Source: JBDRMN01 sp043812055 (GTDB lineage: Bacteria > Patescibacteriota > Gracilibacteria > JAHISY01). Taken from it: 56,272 nt of DNA. The translations under genes and the position numbers were made by a program. Location: positions 1 through 56,272 of the forward strand of contig JBDRMN010000014.1 in assembly GCA_043812055.1 (NCBI GenBank), in the 5' to 3' direction. Below are positions 40,862-48,533 of the stretch, in pieces; position 1 is the stretch's first letter; every line of letters begins with the position of its first letter. The notes beneath the pieces were generated by a model. It was not told the DNA's origin and did no database searches. It saw only the letters and a list, made by a program, of their open reading frames with translations.

Positions 40862-42052
40862 CTAAAAATTCTTAATCTTCCCCGCGGCGGGATGATCTTT
40901 CAGTTTTTGTAATACTTTCGCCTCGATCTGGCGGATCCGTTCCCGCGTGACTCCAAATTCCCGACCGACTTCTTCGAGGGTGTGACCGATACCATCACCT
41001 AGCCCAAAACGCATTTTCATAATCTTACGCTCACGAGGAGTGAGGTAGCGCAGCATGTCATTGATCGCCTCATTGATTAGCTGGCGATTGGCGGATTCAT
41101 GTGGCGCGAGAGTTTGTTCATCCTCAATAAAGTCCTCCAGTTTACTGTCTTCCTCCGCCCCAACCGGAGCCTCGAGCGAGACGATGTCCTGGCTGATTTT
41201 GAGGATGTGGCGAACTTTCTTTACTCCCAGATCCATTTCCGCCGCGATTTCTTCCGCCGTCGGTTCGCGACCGAGCTCCTGAACCAAGCGGCGCTGAGTG
41301 TGCGTTAATTTATTGATCGTCTCGACCATGTGCACCGGAATGCGAATCGTCCGAGACTGATCCGCGATTGCGCGCGTGATCGCCTGCCGGATCCACCAGG
41401 TCGCGTAAGTGGAGAATTTGAATCCGCGGGTCGGGTCGAATTTTTCCACCGCACGAAAAAGCCCGATTGAGCCTTCTTGAATGAGATCGAGGAAACTCAA
41501 TCCGCGGCCGATGTATTTCTTCGCAATCGAAACAACTAAACGCAGGTTTGCTTCGGCCAGATGCTGCTTGGCCGCCTGATCACCTTTGGCAATTCGTTTT
41601 GCCAAATCGATTTCCTCCACCGCACTGAGCAGCGGCACCCGGCCAATTTCACTCAGATACATCCGAATCGAGTCATTGGCAATTTCAGCCAGATCGGTGA
41701 TTTTGGCTTTTTCTTTCTTCTTTTTCTTTGCAGCCTTTTTGATTTTATCGTCTTTTTTTTTGCCGCTGGTTTTTTTGCCAACATCTTCTTCTTCTTCATC
41801 TTCTTCTTTCTTCTTCCGCCATTCAATCGCCTTATTTTGGTCCGAGATATCCACTCCCAGTTCTTCAAAAATATCCACCAGCTCTTCCACCAGGTCCATA
41901 TGGTTTTCCAGCTCCGGCAAAGCCGCTTCGATCTCCTGATGGGTTACGAATTTCTGTTGCCTTCCTTTGATAATTAATTCCCGAGCACTTTTCGGGAATT
42001 TCTTGAGCTGTTCATCGGAGGGCTGAATGATGAATTTGCGCGTTTTTGCCAT
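40862..42052 (-). CDS. rpoD: Primary RNA polymerase sigma factor (sigma-70)
   Basis: Directs RNA polymerase to housekeeping promoters. After a Lys/Glu-rich linker (about 85-120) come region 1.2 (DSIRMYLSEIGRVPLLS), region 2 (NLRLVVSIAKKYIGRGLSF; KFSTYATWWIRQAITRAIAD), region 3 and region 4 (LTPRERKIMKMRFGL; VTRERIRQIEAKVLQKL). At 396 residues it has a short N-terminus, as in many small genomes. The promoters listed here fit its -35/-10 preference. Confidence 0.97.
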   Translation of the reverse strand: MAKTRKFIIQPSDEQLKKFPKSARELIIKGRQQKFVTHQEIEAALPELENHMDLVEELVDIFEELGVDISDQNKAIEWRKKKEEDEEEEDVGKKTSGKKKDDKIKKAAKKKKKEKAKITDLAEIANDSIRMYLSEIGRVPLLSAVEEIDLAKRIAKGDQAAKQHLAEANLRLVVSIAKKYIGRGLSFLDLIQEGSIGLFRAVEKFDPTRGFKFSTYATWWIRQAITRAIADQSRTIRIPVHMVETINKLTHTQRRLVQELGREPTAEEIAAEMDLGVKKVRHILKISQDIVSLEAPVGAEEDSKLEDFIEDEQTLAPHESANRQLINEAINDMLRYLTPRERKIMKMRFGLGDGIGHTLEEVGREFGVTRERIRQIEAKVLQKLKDHPAAGKIKNF

Positions 42053-42189
42053 ACAAAAGCGGAAAAAGCGGAGGAGCTGAGGATGCGAGCGGGAATTTTA
42101 CAGAAGGACTCCCGAAAAGGCAAATCTAAAAGGATTGTGGGGTAAGGAAAGGAGTTCTGTTTAAACCGGCGCTGTAATTTCAAATTTCA

Positions 42190-42295
42190 AAGCTCCCACC
42201 TTCGCTCTTCCACCTACGCCAAGGCTACGGTGGACAAGTCACGTCGTTCGCGAACGACAGTGACAAGTCGGCGGGCTACGCTGGCACATTTGAAC
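42190..42295. repeat. TACGCCAAGGCTACGG / GACAAGTCGGCGGG repeat cluster
   Basis: Contains CTTCCACCTACGCCAAGG, GCTACGGTGGACAAGTC, the palindrome GTCGTTCGCGAACGAC and GACAAGTCGGCGGGCTACGC. It uses the same words as the insert in aspS. Nothing else was seen between rpoD and aroE. Confidence 0.6.
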
Positions 42296-42313
42296 CTGTG
42301 TCAGTCAATCCTT

Positions 42314-43123
42314 TCACCTTAGTGCTTTTTTCATTACTTCGAGTGGCACTTTCTGATCAGGAAGCCACTTTTCAAGCTGAGCCGCTCCTTGTCGCACAAA
42401 CATTTCTAAACCTCCTAGTTTCTCACAACCGGCTGCTGCGGCATCTTTGAGCAACTGTGTCTCACGTGGGTTGTAGACAATGTCGAAAACAAGTGGCTTA
42501 TGTGTATTAAACCATTCCGCTGGCACAAAGCTCTTTCCTTCAAATTTCCCCTTCATTCCAAGTGGAGTCGCATTAATTAAAATTTCCGGACTGTAAGAAT
42601 CCAGATTTTGAATAAAATCGAACTTTTTTATCTGCTCACCGAAATCTTTTTGCAAGCCCTCGAATTCCCAAGCCTCACGGGTAATGATTGAAATTTCAGC
42701 ACCTTCTTTTAACAAAGCGTAAGCGATTGCGCGGGCTGCTCCACCACCACCAAGCACGACTACCTTCTTACCAGAAAGCTCAGTTTTGTTCTTGAGTGCT
42801 TCTGCCGCCCCCAGCCAATCTGTATTGCTGCCGACCAACTTAGCGTCCTGCCAAAACACCGTATTAACCGCGCCGATCTCTTTCACTGATTCATCAACTT
42901 CATCCAGCAACGGAATAATCTTTTCCTTGTGGGGAATACTCACACTTAAACCCGCAATTTTTTCGTCACGGACTTTTTGCACAAATTCCTCCAAACCTTC
43001 CGGTGGAATCTCAAAAAACTCGTACTTGGCCTCGATTCCCAGTTCTTGAAATGCAGCGTTCATCATCGCCGGAGAAAGCGAGTGCCCCGCAGGGTAGGCG
43101 AGAATGCCAAAGGTTTGGGACAA
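42314..43123 (-). CDS. aroE: Shikimate dehydrogenase
   Basis: NADPH-dependent reduction of 3-dehydroshikimate. The substrate site is HSLSPAMMNAAF, with catalytic Lys in VSIPHKEKI and Asp in SNTDWLGA; the Rossmann loop is VVLGGGGAARAIAYAL and the C-terminal block GLEMFVRQGAAQLE. At 269 residues it is normal. It is the second shikimate gene in the window, away from aroD. Confidence 0.95.
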   Translation of the reverse strand: MSQTFGILAYPAGHSLSPAMMNAAFQELGIEAKYEFFEIPPEGLEEFVQKVRDEKIAGLSVSIPHKEKIIPLLDEVDESVKEIGAVNTVFWQDAKLVGSNTDWLGAAEALKNKTELSGKKVVVLGGGGAARAIAYALLKEGAEISIITREAWEFEGLQKDFGEQIKKFDFIQNLDSYSPEILINATPLGMKGKFEGKSFVPAEWFNTHKPLVFDIVYNPRETQLLKDAAAAGCEKLGGLEMFVRQGAAQLEKWLPDQKVPLEVMKKALR

Positions 43124-43154
43124 GATTTTAATTTTACGAACGATTGAGAATGTC

Positions 43155-43192
43155 TACTACAATATTGCGCAAATTTGCGCCATTTTGTAGTA
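43155..43192. repeat. 38-bp palindromic element, copy 3
   Basis: The most symmetrical copy: TACTACAATAT…ATTTTGTAGTA with centre GCGCAAATTTGCGC. It stands between aroE and nusA, directly next to heptad repeats (43194-43232). Confidence 0.78.
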
Positions 43193-43193
43193 C

Positions 43194-43232
43194 GAGTCTT
43201 TAAGTCTTTAGGTCTTTGAGTCTTTGGGTTGC
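43194..43232. repeat. Heptad tandem repeat (GTCTTTA)
   Basis: GTCTTTAAGTCTTTAGGTCT and TTGAGTCTTTGGG: five 7-bp units. They overlap the last codons of nusA, whose C-terminal residues QPKDSKT come from them. Confidence 0.6.
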
Positions 43233-44752
43233 GGCCCTTTAGATCCCTCTTCTGGTAACTGGGAACTGGTAACTGGTAACTCTTCCTCCTCCTTCTTTTT
43301 TGCAGGCTTTTCCTCCACTTCCTCTTCAGGCTTAGAATCCTCTTTCGTCTCAGCTTCTTTCTTCTCGTCCTCAGCTTTTTCCTCCTGAGGCTCTTCCTCT
43401 TTCTTTTCATCTTTTTTATCCTCCTCGTCTTTTTTGCTTAATCCTTTATCCTTAATCCTTAATTCTTTCTTCCCTTTTTTACCGTCTTTTTTATCGTCAT
43501 CCTTATTAACTTTATTAACCTTATCACCCTTCTCGTCTTCATCATCCTTCTCATCCTTATCGCCCTTCTCATCTTTCTTCTTTTTATCTTTACCCTTCTC
43601 TTCGCTATCTTTCTTAGAGCCATCCTTTTGGGTTTTTTTAGACTTTTCCTCTGTTCCCTGCTTGCCCTGAGCGGAGTCGAAGGGTTCCCCGTCACCTGTT
43701 CCCTGTTCTTCCAGCTCACCGGTATTGAGCACATCAATCTCCCAACCCATAATCTCAGAAGCCAAACGTACGTTTTGCCCATTCTTGCCAATCGCCAGCG
43801 CCCGCTGGTCTTCCTCCACGTAAACTTCCACGCGTTTTTCCTTCTCGTACTTGAGGATGTGATCCAGTTTCGCCGGCGAGAGAGTTTCGCGCAGGAGTGT
43901 CTCGAAGTCGTCCGAATACTCAATCACGTCGATGCGCTCGCCATTAACCTCATCGGTGATGTTCTGAATGCGGACACCCTTCTGACCGACACAGGCTCCC
44001 ACCGGATCAACATTCTCATCCGTACTATCCACGACCAGCTTGCAGCGCACGCCGGGCTCCCGGGCAATGGCCTTCACAACTACGGCCCCGTTGCGTACTT
44101 CGGGAATCTCCAACTCCATTAGGCGGAAAATCAAACGCGGATGGGTCCGGCTGACTTTCAGCATCGAACCGCGTGGCGTCATCTCCACCTTCTCGAGATA
44201 AACCTTGATTCTTTGTCCGGCCTGATAGCGCTCCCGCGGAATCTGGTCTTTGGGTTCGAGCACCGTCGTCGTGCGATCGAGCTCGAGATGTACGAAACGA
44301 CCCTCGACCCGGTGCACCAAGGCGTTCAAAAGCTCATCACTACGATCACGATATTCCTCGTAAATCGCTATGCGCTCCGCCTCTTGGATTTTTTGAATAA
44401 TTACCTGCTTGGCAGCTTGGCTGGCGATGCGGCCGTAGTCAATCGGGGTTACGTCGATCTTGATCTTCGCGCCAACTTTTAAGCCCTTTTTAATTTGTTG
44501 AGCATCCTTGAGCGAAATCTCCGCCTGCTGATTCTCGACTTCTTCAACGATTTTCTTGACCAAAAGGATTGTCGTGCGACCTGATTTTTCATCGAGTAAA
44601 ACTTCGAGGTTCTGGTCGCGATTGCCGAAATCCTTGCGGTAAGCCGCCTTGAGTGCGTCTTTCACCGCATTAATCACGCTTTCCGGATTGATTTTTTTCT
44701 CATCGCAGATCTGATTGATCGCGGCAACGAAGTTTTGGGAGTTGATTTGCAT
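43208..44752 (-). CDS. nusA: Transcription elongation/antitermination factor NusA with long charged tail
   Basis: The N-terminal domain (INQICDEKKINPESVINAVKDAL), S1 domain (VEGRFVHLELDRTTTVLEPK; KVYLEKVEMTPRGSMLKVSR) and two KH domains (DPVGACVGQKGVRIQNITDEVNG; AIGKNGQNVRLASEIMGWEI) fill about 345 residues. NusA binds RNA polymerase and boxA-type antitermination complexes. The last ~165 residues are a Lys/Glu/Asp-rich tail, part of it repeat-coded: EPFDSAQGKQGT, ELRIKDKGLS and LPVTSSQLPEEG. Such a tail is not part of the standard family. Confidence 0.95.
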   Translation of the reverse strand: MQINSQNFVAAINQICDEKKINPESVINAVKDALKAAYRKDFGNRDQNLEVLLDEKSGRTTILLVKKIVEEVENQQAEISLKDAQQIKKGLKVGAKIKIDVTPIDYGRIASQAAKQVIIQKIQEAERIAIYEEYRDRSDELLNALVHRVEGRFVHLELDRTTTVLEPKDQIPRERYQAGQRIKVYLEKVEMTPRGSMLKVSRTHPRLIFRLMELEIPEVRNGAVVVKAIAREPGVRCKLVVDSTDENVDPVGACVGQKGVRIQNITDEVNGERIDVIEYSDDFETLLRETLSPAKLDHILKYEKEKRVEVYVEEDQRALAIGKNGQNVRLASEIMGWEIDVLNTGELEEQGTGDGEPFDSAQGKQGTEEKSKKTQKDGSKKDSEEKGKDKKKKDEKGDKDEKDDEDEKGDKVNKVNKDDDKKDGKKGKKELRIKDKGLSKKDEEDKKDEKKEEEPQEEKAEDEKKEAETKEDSKPEEEVEEKPAKKKEEEELPVTSSQLPEEGSKGPQPKDSKT

Positions 44753-44902
44753 GGGAAGAGTAGTTAGTAGTGAGCGTGAGTAGTGAAGATCTGGTTCACC
44801 CTGGCTACTAATTACTCATACTCATACTTGCCCAGGGGAAACAGCCCGAAGGGTAAAAACACTTCAGGTTCGTAAGGATTGTAAAGAAAAAACGCGGAGA
44901 AA

Positions 44903-45118
44903 TCAATCTGTAATGATTCTTCCAATCGGAAGGCCCGTGCGTTCTTCAACTTCTTTTATTGCTTCGAGATCATCGGTCAAACCAAGTTTGTCTATTTGGT
45001 CTCGAACAGCTTCCTTGACATGGCCAGCATTAGGATCTCCGCGAATCAGGTCAGCATGTTTAATGAAAAAACCAATAGCTGTTTTAATATTATTCGTGGC
45101 ATTTTCTACTTTTCCCAC
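44903..45118 (-). CDS. Small hypothetical protein (71 aa)
   Basis: Starts MGKVENATNNIKTAIGFFIK and ends EVEERTGLPIGRIITD. A small helical soluble protein, not recognised. It precedes nusA on the same strand by 150 nt, a spacer filled with GTAGTTAGTAGTGAG-type words. Confidence 0.6.
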   Translation of the reverse strand: MGKVENATNNIKTAIGFFIKHADLIRGDPNAGHVKEAVRDQIDKLGLTDDLEAIKEVEERTGLPIGRIITD

Positions 45119-45209
45119 TTTAGGCTAATTAAATTTAGTACTCCATTTTCTCAAATATTTTTCTTTTTGCAACTTTGCTAGAATCTTTACCAACTACTAA
45201 CTGCTAACT

Positions 45210-46205
45210 ATGGTCGACTTCGCGATTATTCGCCAGCAAATTCCCAACGTGCTTACTGAAGCACACTTTCCCGAACTACCGAATTATTACAAAGGCAAAG
45301 TGCGGGAGAATTATGACTTGCCCGACGGCAAGCGCATTCTGATCTCCACCGACCGACAATCCGCTTTCGATAAAGTTCTAGCGGCAGTGCCTTTTAAAGG
45401 CCAAGTGCTTACCCAGACTGCCCGCTTCTGGTTCGAGAAAACGAAAGACATTTGCCCAAATCATGCGATCGAATATCCGGATCCGAACGTAGTAGTTGGC
45501 CGTAAATTAAAAATGTTACCTGTCGAAGTGGTAGTTCGCGACTACCTCACCGGCGCCACCGATACGAGCGTTTGGACCGCTTACCAGAAAGGTGAGCGGG
45601 AGTTCTGCGGGAATAAATTACCGGATGGTATGCAGAAAAACGATCAGCTTCCGGAAACCATCCTCACGCCGAGCACCAAACCGGCCGACGGCACACACGA
45701 TATTTCCGTAGCTTCGGATTATTTGATTGAAAATAAACTCGTCACTCCAGAGCAATGGGATGAACTGGCGAGAATCTCCCTGGCACTCTTCGCGCGCGGG
45801 AAGGAAATTGCTAAGCAAAATGGCTTGATTCTCGTCGATACGAAATACGAGTTTGGATTAGACCCTTCGACAGGCTCAGGGCAAGCAGGCAAAATCACAC
45901 TTGCCGATGAGATCCACACTCCCGACAGTTCGCGTTACTGGAAAGCGGATTCTTACGAGGAACGGCACGCGGCGGGGGAGGAGCCGGAGAGCCTCGACAA
46001 AGAGTTCCTCCGTCTCTGGATTACGGAACGCTGCGATCCCTACAAGGACGAAATTCCCAAAATCCCTGATGACGTGCTGACCGAATTCAGCGGCAAGTAC
46101 ATTAATCTCTATGAAACAGTGACGGGCAAAGAGTTTGAGCTGCCGGAATTGGACGTTCCTGTGAAAGAGCGGATTAAAAAGAACTTAGAGAAATATTTTC
46201 AATAA
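45210..46205 (+). CDS. purC: Phosphoribosylaminoimidazole-succinocarboxamide synthase
   Basis: SAICAR synthetase. Motifs: YYKGKVRENYDLPDGKRILISTDRQSAFD, EVVVRDYLTGATDTSVW, ILTPSTKPADGTHD, GLILVDTKYEFG and DEIHTPDSSRYW. Residues DPSTGSGQAG (45868-45896) come from the CCTTCGACAGGCTCAGGGCA repeat inserted in frame after the ATP-site strand. It is followed by a weak hairpin (46274-46290), and purE is 1 kb downstream, the ars-type operon lying between on the other strand. Confidence 0.96.
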   Translation: MVDFAIIRQQIPNVLTEAHFPELPNYYKGKVRENYDLPDGKRILISTDRQSAFDKVLAAVPFKGQVLTQTARFWFEKTKDICPNHAIEYPDPNVVVGRKLKMLPVEVVVRDYLTGATDTSVWTAYQKGEREFCGNKLPDGMQKNDQLPETILTPSTKPADGTHDISVASDYLIENKLVTPEQWDELARISLALFARGKEIAKQNGLILVDTKYEFGLDPSTGSGQAGKITLADEIHTPDSSRYWKADSYEERHAAGEEPESLDKEFLRLWITERCDPYKDEIPKIPDDVLTEFSGKYINLYETVTGKEFELPELDVPVKERIKKNLEKYFQ

Positions 46206-46278
46206 CTGCAGAGACGCGATTAATTGTGTTTTCCTAAATTCTCTCCCACCCTCTTTCTAATTAATAAGCAACCCACCC

Positions 46279-46410
46279 TTATTGGGGTGGTTTACAAAAA
46301 ATTAGCTTCTTAAATTTAGCGCCCAAACTCATCCTGTCAAGAGTACCCACGCCCAAAAGTTCATTTTCAGTCAATAGCTCAATTTTTGAAGTCTCTACAA
46401 ACTTTTTCAA
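46279..46410 (-). CDS. Small protein (43 aa), third gene of ArsR-linked operon
   Basis: Starts at a TTG that overlaps the stop of the upstream Cys-rich gene (TTGA), suggesting translational coupling. It reads MKKFVETSKIELLTENELLG to KKLIFCKPPQ. Not recognised. A hairpin (CCACCC/GGGTGG, 46274-46290) overlaps its end. A non-ATG start and small size make it uncertain. Confidence 0.4.
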   Translation of the reverse strand: MKKFVETSKIELLTENELLGVGTLDRMSLGAKFKKLIFCKPPQ

Positions 46411-46574
46411 ACACAACAACCTCCATCGCAGCAAAGCGTCTTTAACGCTTTGAGCTTTTCCTCGAATTTCGCGATGTCCGCCTTTTTGCCCGAGAACGTG
46501 ATCTCGAGCTTTTCGCCGCGATTTTTCATCTCAAATTTGAGATTCTCGCAGCAGTTTTTGAAAGAGTGGAACAT
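46407..46574 (-). CDS. Cys-rich microprotein (55 aa) of ArsR-linked operon
   Basis: A compact protein with a Cys pair near each end: MFHSFKNCCENLKFEMKNRG at the start and LKTLCCDGGCCV at the C-terminus (six Cys in 55 residues). The middle is a Lys/Glu-rich helix. CC and CCxxxCC arrangements are typical of soft-metal or arsenite ligands. It lies behind a promoter with an ArsR-type inverted repeat and ahead of the TTG-start gene. No ribosome-binding site is evident. Function is inferred from Cys pattern and context. Confidence 0.6.
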   Translation of the reverse strand: MFHSFKNCCENLKFEMKNRGEKLEITFSGKKADIAKFEEKLKALKTLCCDGGCCV

Positions 46575-46640
46575 GGGGAAGGGATTAAGAAATGAAAAAC
46601 CTTAGAAAAAGCAGGTGGTGCTAATACCTGCTTCGAATGT

Positions 46641-46676
46641 TTAACTGCAGCATCCGCCTGCGTAGTTCTCAGTCAT
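46641..46676 (-). CDS. Cys-containing micropeptide MTENYAGGCCS (11 aa)
   Basis: The first start codon after the ArsR-type promoter opens an 11-codon frame, MTENYAGGCCS. The vicinal Cys pair matches that of its neighbour. Eleven codons can occur by chance, so support rests on position (about 26 nt after the predicted start) and composition. It could be a leader peptide or a metal-binding peptide. Confidence 0.4.
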   Translation of the reverse strand: MTENYAGGCCS

Positions 46677-46708
46677 GGTAATGGGGGTTAGAGAATAAAT
46701 CCACCCCC

Positions 46709-46738
46709 ATTATATATTGATAGATTTCAATATGTCAA
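46709..46738 (-). promoter_or_regulatory. Consensus promoter with ArsR-type operator
   Basis: On the minus strand TTGACA (46733-46738), 18 bp, TATAAT (46709-46714), both perfect. The spacer holds a perfect inverted repeat ATATTGA…TCAATAT (46714-46733), similar to AT-rich ArsR/SmtB operators. The repressor gene ends just upstream, so repressor and operator are next to each other. Confidence 0.65.
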
Positions 46739-46739
46739 T

Positions 46740-47036
46740 CTATTTCTGCTTGCAATTACAGCCAAAGAATTTCATAAAACCAAGGCAGCAATTGGCGATC
46801 GCATCCTGCGCGAGAGTGTAATAACACTCTTTTTGCTTCTTCTGCGCAGTGATAATCCCTGCCTCACAGAGAATCTTCAAGTGGTGGGAGACCGTGGGCT
46901 GGGAAAGCTTCATCTTTTTTACAATGCCGCTTGCATTTAAGCTTCCTTTCTCGCGCAGCAAACGCAGAATCTCCTGGCGGTTCGGGTCGTGAACCGCTTT
47001 AAAAAATTTCATCCATTCTTTGGGGCAACAGCGCAT
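46740..47036 (-). CDS. ArsR/SmtB-family repressor, Cys-rich
   Basis: A winged-helix repressor of 98 residues: KFFKAVHDPNRQEILRLLRE, then the recognition helix LSQPTVSHHLKILCEAGI and wing KKQKECYYTL. It has Cys at both ends (MRCCPKEW; IANCCLGFMKFFGCNCKQK), a likely metal or metalloid site but not the classical ELCVCDL site. Such proteins leave DNA on binding As(III), Sb(III), Cd(II) or similar. The genes controlled are probably the tiny genes behind the operator at 46714-46733. Confidence 0.88.
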   Translation of the reverse strand: MRCCPKEWMKFFKAVHDPNRQEILRLLREKGSLNASGIVKKMKLSQPTVSHHLKILCEAGIITAQKKQKECYYTLAQDAIANCCLGFMKFFGCNCKQK

Positions 47037-47154
47037 GATTGAGGTATTTAGATGTTTCTATCTTAGCCCTTTTGTAAAAATTAAGAAGAAATCTTTGCTA
47101 AAATCCCTCCACATCCGCTCCATCCTCCAACTTCTAAACTCTAACCTCCATCTT

Positions 47155-47538
47155 ATGAAAGCTCTCTTGATCCTCGGTTCCGAAGTTGATAAGCCTCACG
47201 CCGAGAAAATCACCGCCGAACTGGACAAGCTCGAGATTCCACACGAAAGCCACGTCGCCTCAGCCCACAAAAACACGCGAGAAGTTTTGGCCTTGGTTGA
47301 AAAAAACGAAGCGGAAAAAGTCGTCTACATCACGATTGCAGGTAGATCGAATGCGCTCAGTGGGGTAGTGGCAGCGAATTCCAGCAAACCAGTGCTCGCG
47401 TGCCCGCCGTTCAAAGACAAAGACGATTACCTGGTCAACATTCACAGCACCCTCCAGATGCCGAGCAAAACACCCGTGCTGACGGTGATCGATCCGGCTA
47501 ATTGCGCTGAGGCTGCGGCGCGGATTTTGCAGAATTAG
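47155..47538 (+). CDS. purE: PurE-like N5-CAIR mutase (short form)
   Basis: A 127-residue PurE-type protein: ALLILGSEVDKPHAEKITAEL, ESHVASAHKNTREVLALVE (the SAHRTP-type motif), YITIAGRSNALSGVVAANSSKPVLACPP. It is shorter than the usual 160 residues and has GRSNALSGVVA where most have AGGAAHLPG. The start at 47155 (MKALLILGS) matches the family; an upstream frame overlaps arsR. The role in purine synthesis is supported by purC and purA in the window, but catalytic class is not certain. Confidence 0.82.
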   Translation: MKALLILGSEVDKPHAEKITAELDKLEIPHESHVASAHKNTREVLALVEKNEAEKVVYITIAGRSNALSGVVAANSSKPVLACPPFKDKDDYLVNIHSTLQMPSKTPVLTVIDPANCAEAAARILQN

Positions 47539-48043
47539 TTTCTTCCGGAAAAGGAATTTCGAGAGTGAGGACATTTTTACCATCAACTCGCTCGTACTTT
47601 TGAGATTGGGTAAGTTTTTTGATTAGGTGTACTCCCAGCCCGCCTATTATCCTATCCTCCGGAATAGCTTCCGTATCAGGAGCCTCCAGCTCGAGAGGAT
47701 TGAAAGCTGATCCACTGTCTTTAAATATTAATACCACGATCTTCCCTTTTACGACGATTGAAATTTTAATTTCATTGATAGCTTCTTCTTCAAAACCATA
47801 GGAGATTGCGTTGGCAGCGAGTTCATCTACAATTATTCCTAAATTGGCAGCGAGCTTTTCAGGAAGATTACTTTCCTCAATAAATGCTTTGATATTTTCA
47901 GGAAGACAGTCCGGACAGCCACGAAATTTACCTTTATAACTAAGCTCAAGTTCGGCAAATGGTTTATTTTTGAAAAATTCTCGAATAATTTCACGTTGTT
48001 TTTTAGGAACTTCAGGATCCACGAAAGGTAATTTTTCAGGCAT
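47498..48043 (-). CDS. Anti-sigma-type (RsbW/SpoIIAB-like) serine kinase ATPase
   Basis: A single GHKL ATPase domain (181 residues). N box: LGIIVDELAANAISYGFEEE; G1: FKDSGSAFNPLE; G2 region: IIGGLGVHLIKKLTQSQKYER. This is the HATPase_c_2 type found in anti-sigma factors. An N-terminal region (about 1-60) with CPDC (GKFRGCPDCLPENI) is extra. No anti-anti-sigma gene is adjacent. The 3' end overlaps purE by 41 nt. Its upstream region (48095-48165) can form a stem GTGAG/CTCAC. Confidence 0.82.
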   Translation of the reverse strand: MPEKLPFVDPEVPKKQREIIREFFKNKPFAELELSYKGKFRGCPDCLPENIKAFIEESNLPEKLAANLGIIVDELAANAISYGFEEEAINEIKISIVVKGKIVVLIFKDSGSAFNPLELEAPDTEAIPEDRIIGGLGVHLIKKLTQSQKYERVDGKNVLTLEIPFPEETNSAKSAPQPQRN

Positions 48044-48208
48044 TTTAAAATTAAGGCGGAATTCTAAAGTAAATAAAGCATTACTGCCAGTGAGGTCGTT
48101 TTCAAACCCGGGCAGGTCCCCGCCGAGACCCCTTCCGTCGCTATCTCACCGAATTACACCACAAAGTTAAAGAGGGGAGTTCGCCGGAAGGTGGTCCTAA
48201 GCGGTGTA

Positions 48209-48255
48209 TTGCAAAAGTATTGCAATTTGCAAGACAAAAATATTTGGGCTAAAAT
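48209..48255 (+). promoter_or_regulatory. Antitoxin promoter with three TTGCAA sites
   Basis: TTGCAA (48227-48232), 17 bp, TAAAAT (48250-48255). The self-complementary hexamer TTGCAA occurs three times (48209, 48220, 48227), a likely operator for autorepression. Confidence 0.5.
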
Positions 48256-48278
48256 GGAACTGCTTAACCTAAAAAAAC

Positions 48279-48533
48279 ATGCCTGCCAAAACCGCGATTA
48301 CCTTCCGTACGCCCGTGAAAGTGAAGCGCGAAGCCGCGAGAGCGGCCCGCAAAGTCGGTGTCTCACTCTCGACGGTACTCACCAGCGCGCTCAAAAACTT
48401 CGCGGCTAATCCGAAGTTAGTCTTGACTGAGAATGGTTTTACGCCGGAGTTTGAGGAAGAGATTTTGAGATCTTCTAAAATGCCTGCTCGATCAATGACT
48501 AAGCAAGAACTCTTGAAAAGTTTAAAGGATTAA
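48279..48533 (+). CDS. RelB/DinJ-type antitoxin
   Basis: An 84-residue protein with a ribbon-helix-helix start (TAITFRTPVKVKREAARAARKVGVSLSTVLTSALKNF) and a C-terminal tail of the kind that wraps a toxin (NGFTPEFEEEILRSS; MTKQELLKSLKD). Such genes are normally followed by a RelE/YafQ toxin on the same strand. Here the only toxin sequence lies convergently on the other strand and is broken, so this may be a solitary antitoxin. Confidence 0.78.
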   Translation: MPAKTAITFRTPVKVKREAARAARKVGVSLSTVLTSALKNFAANPKLVLTENGFTPEFEEEILRSSKMPARSMTKQELLKSLKD

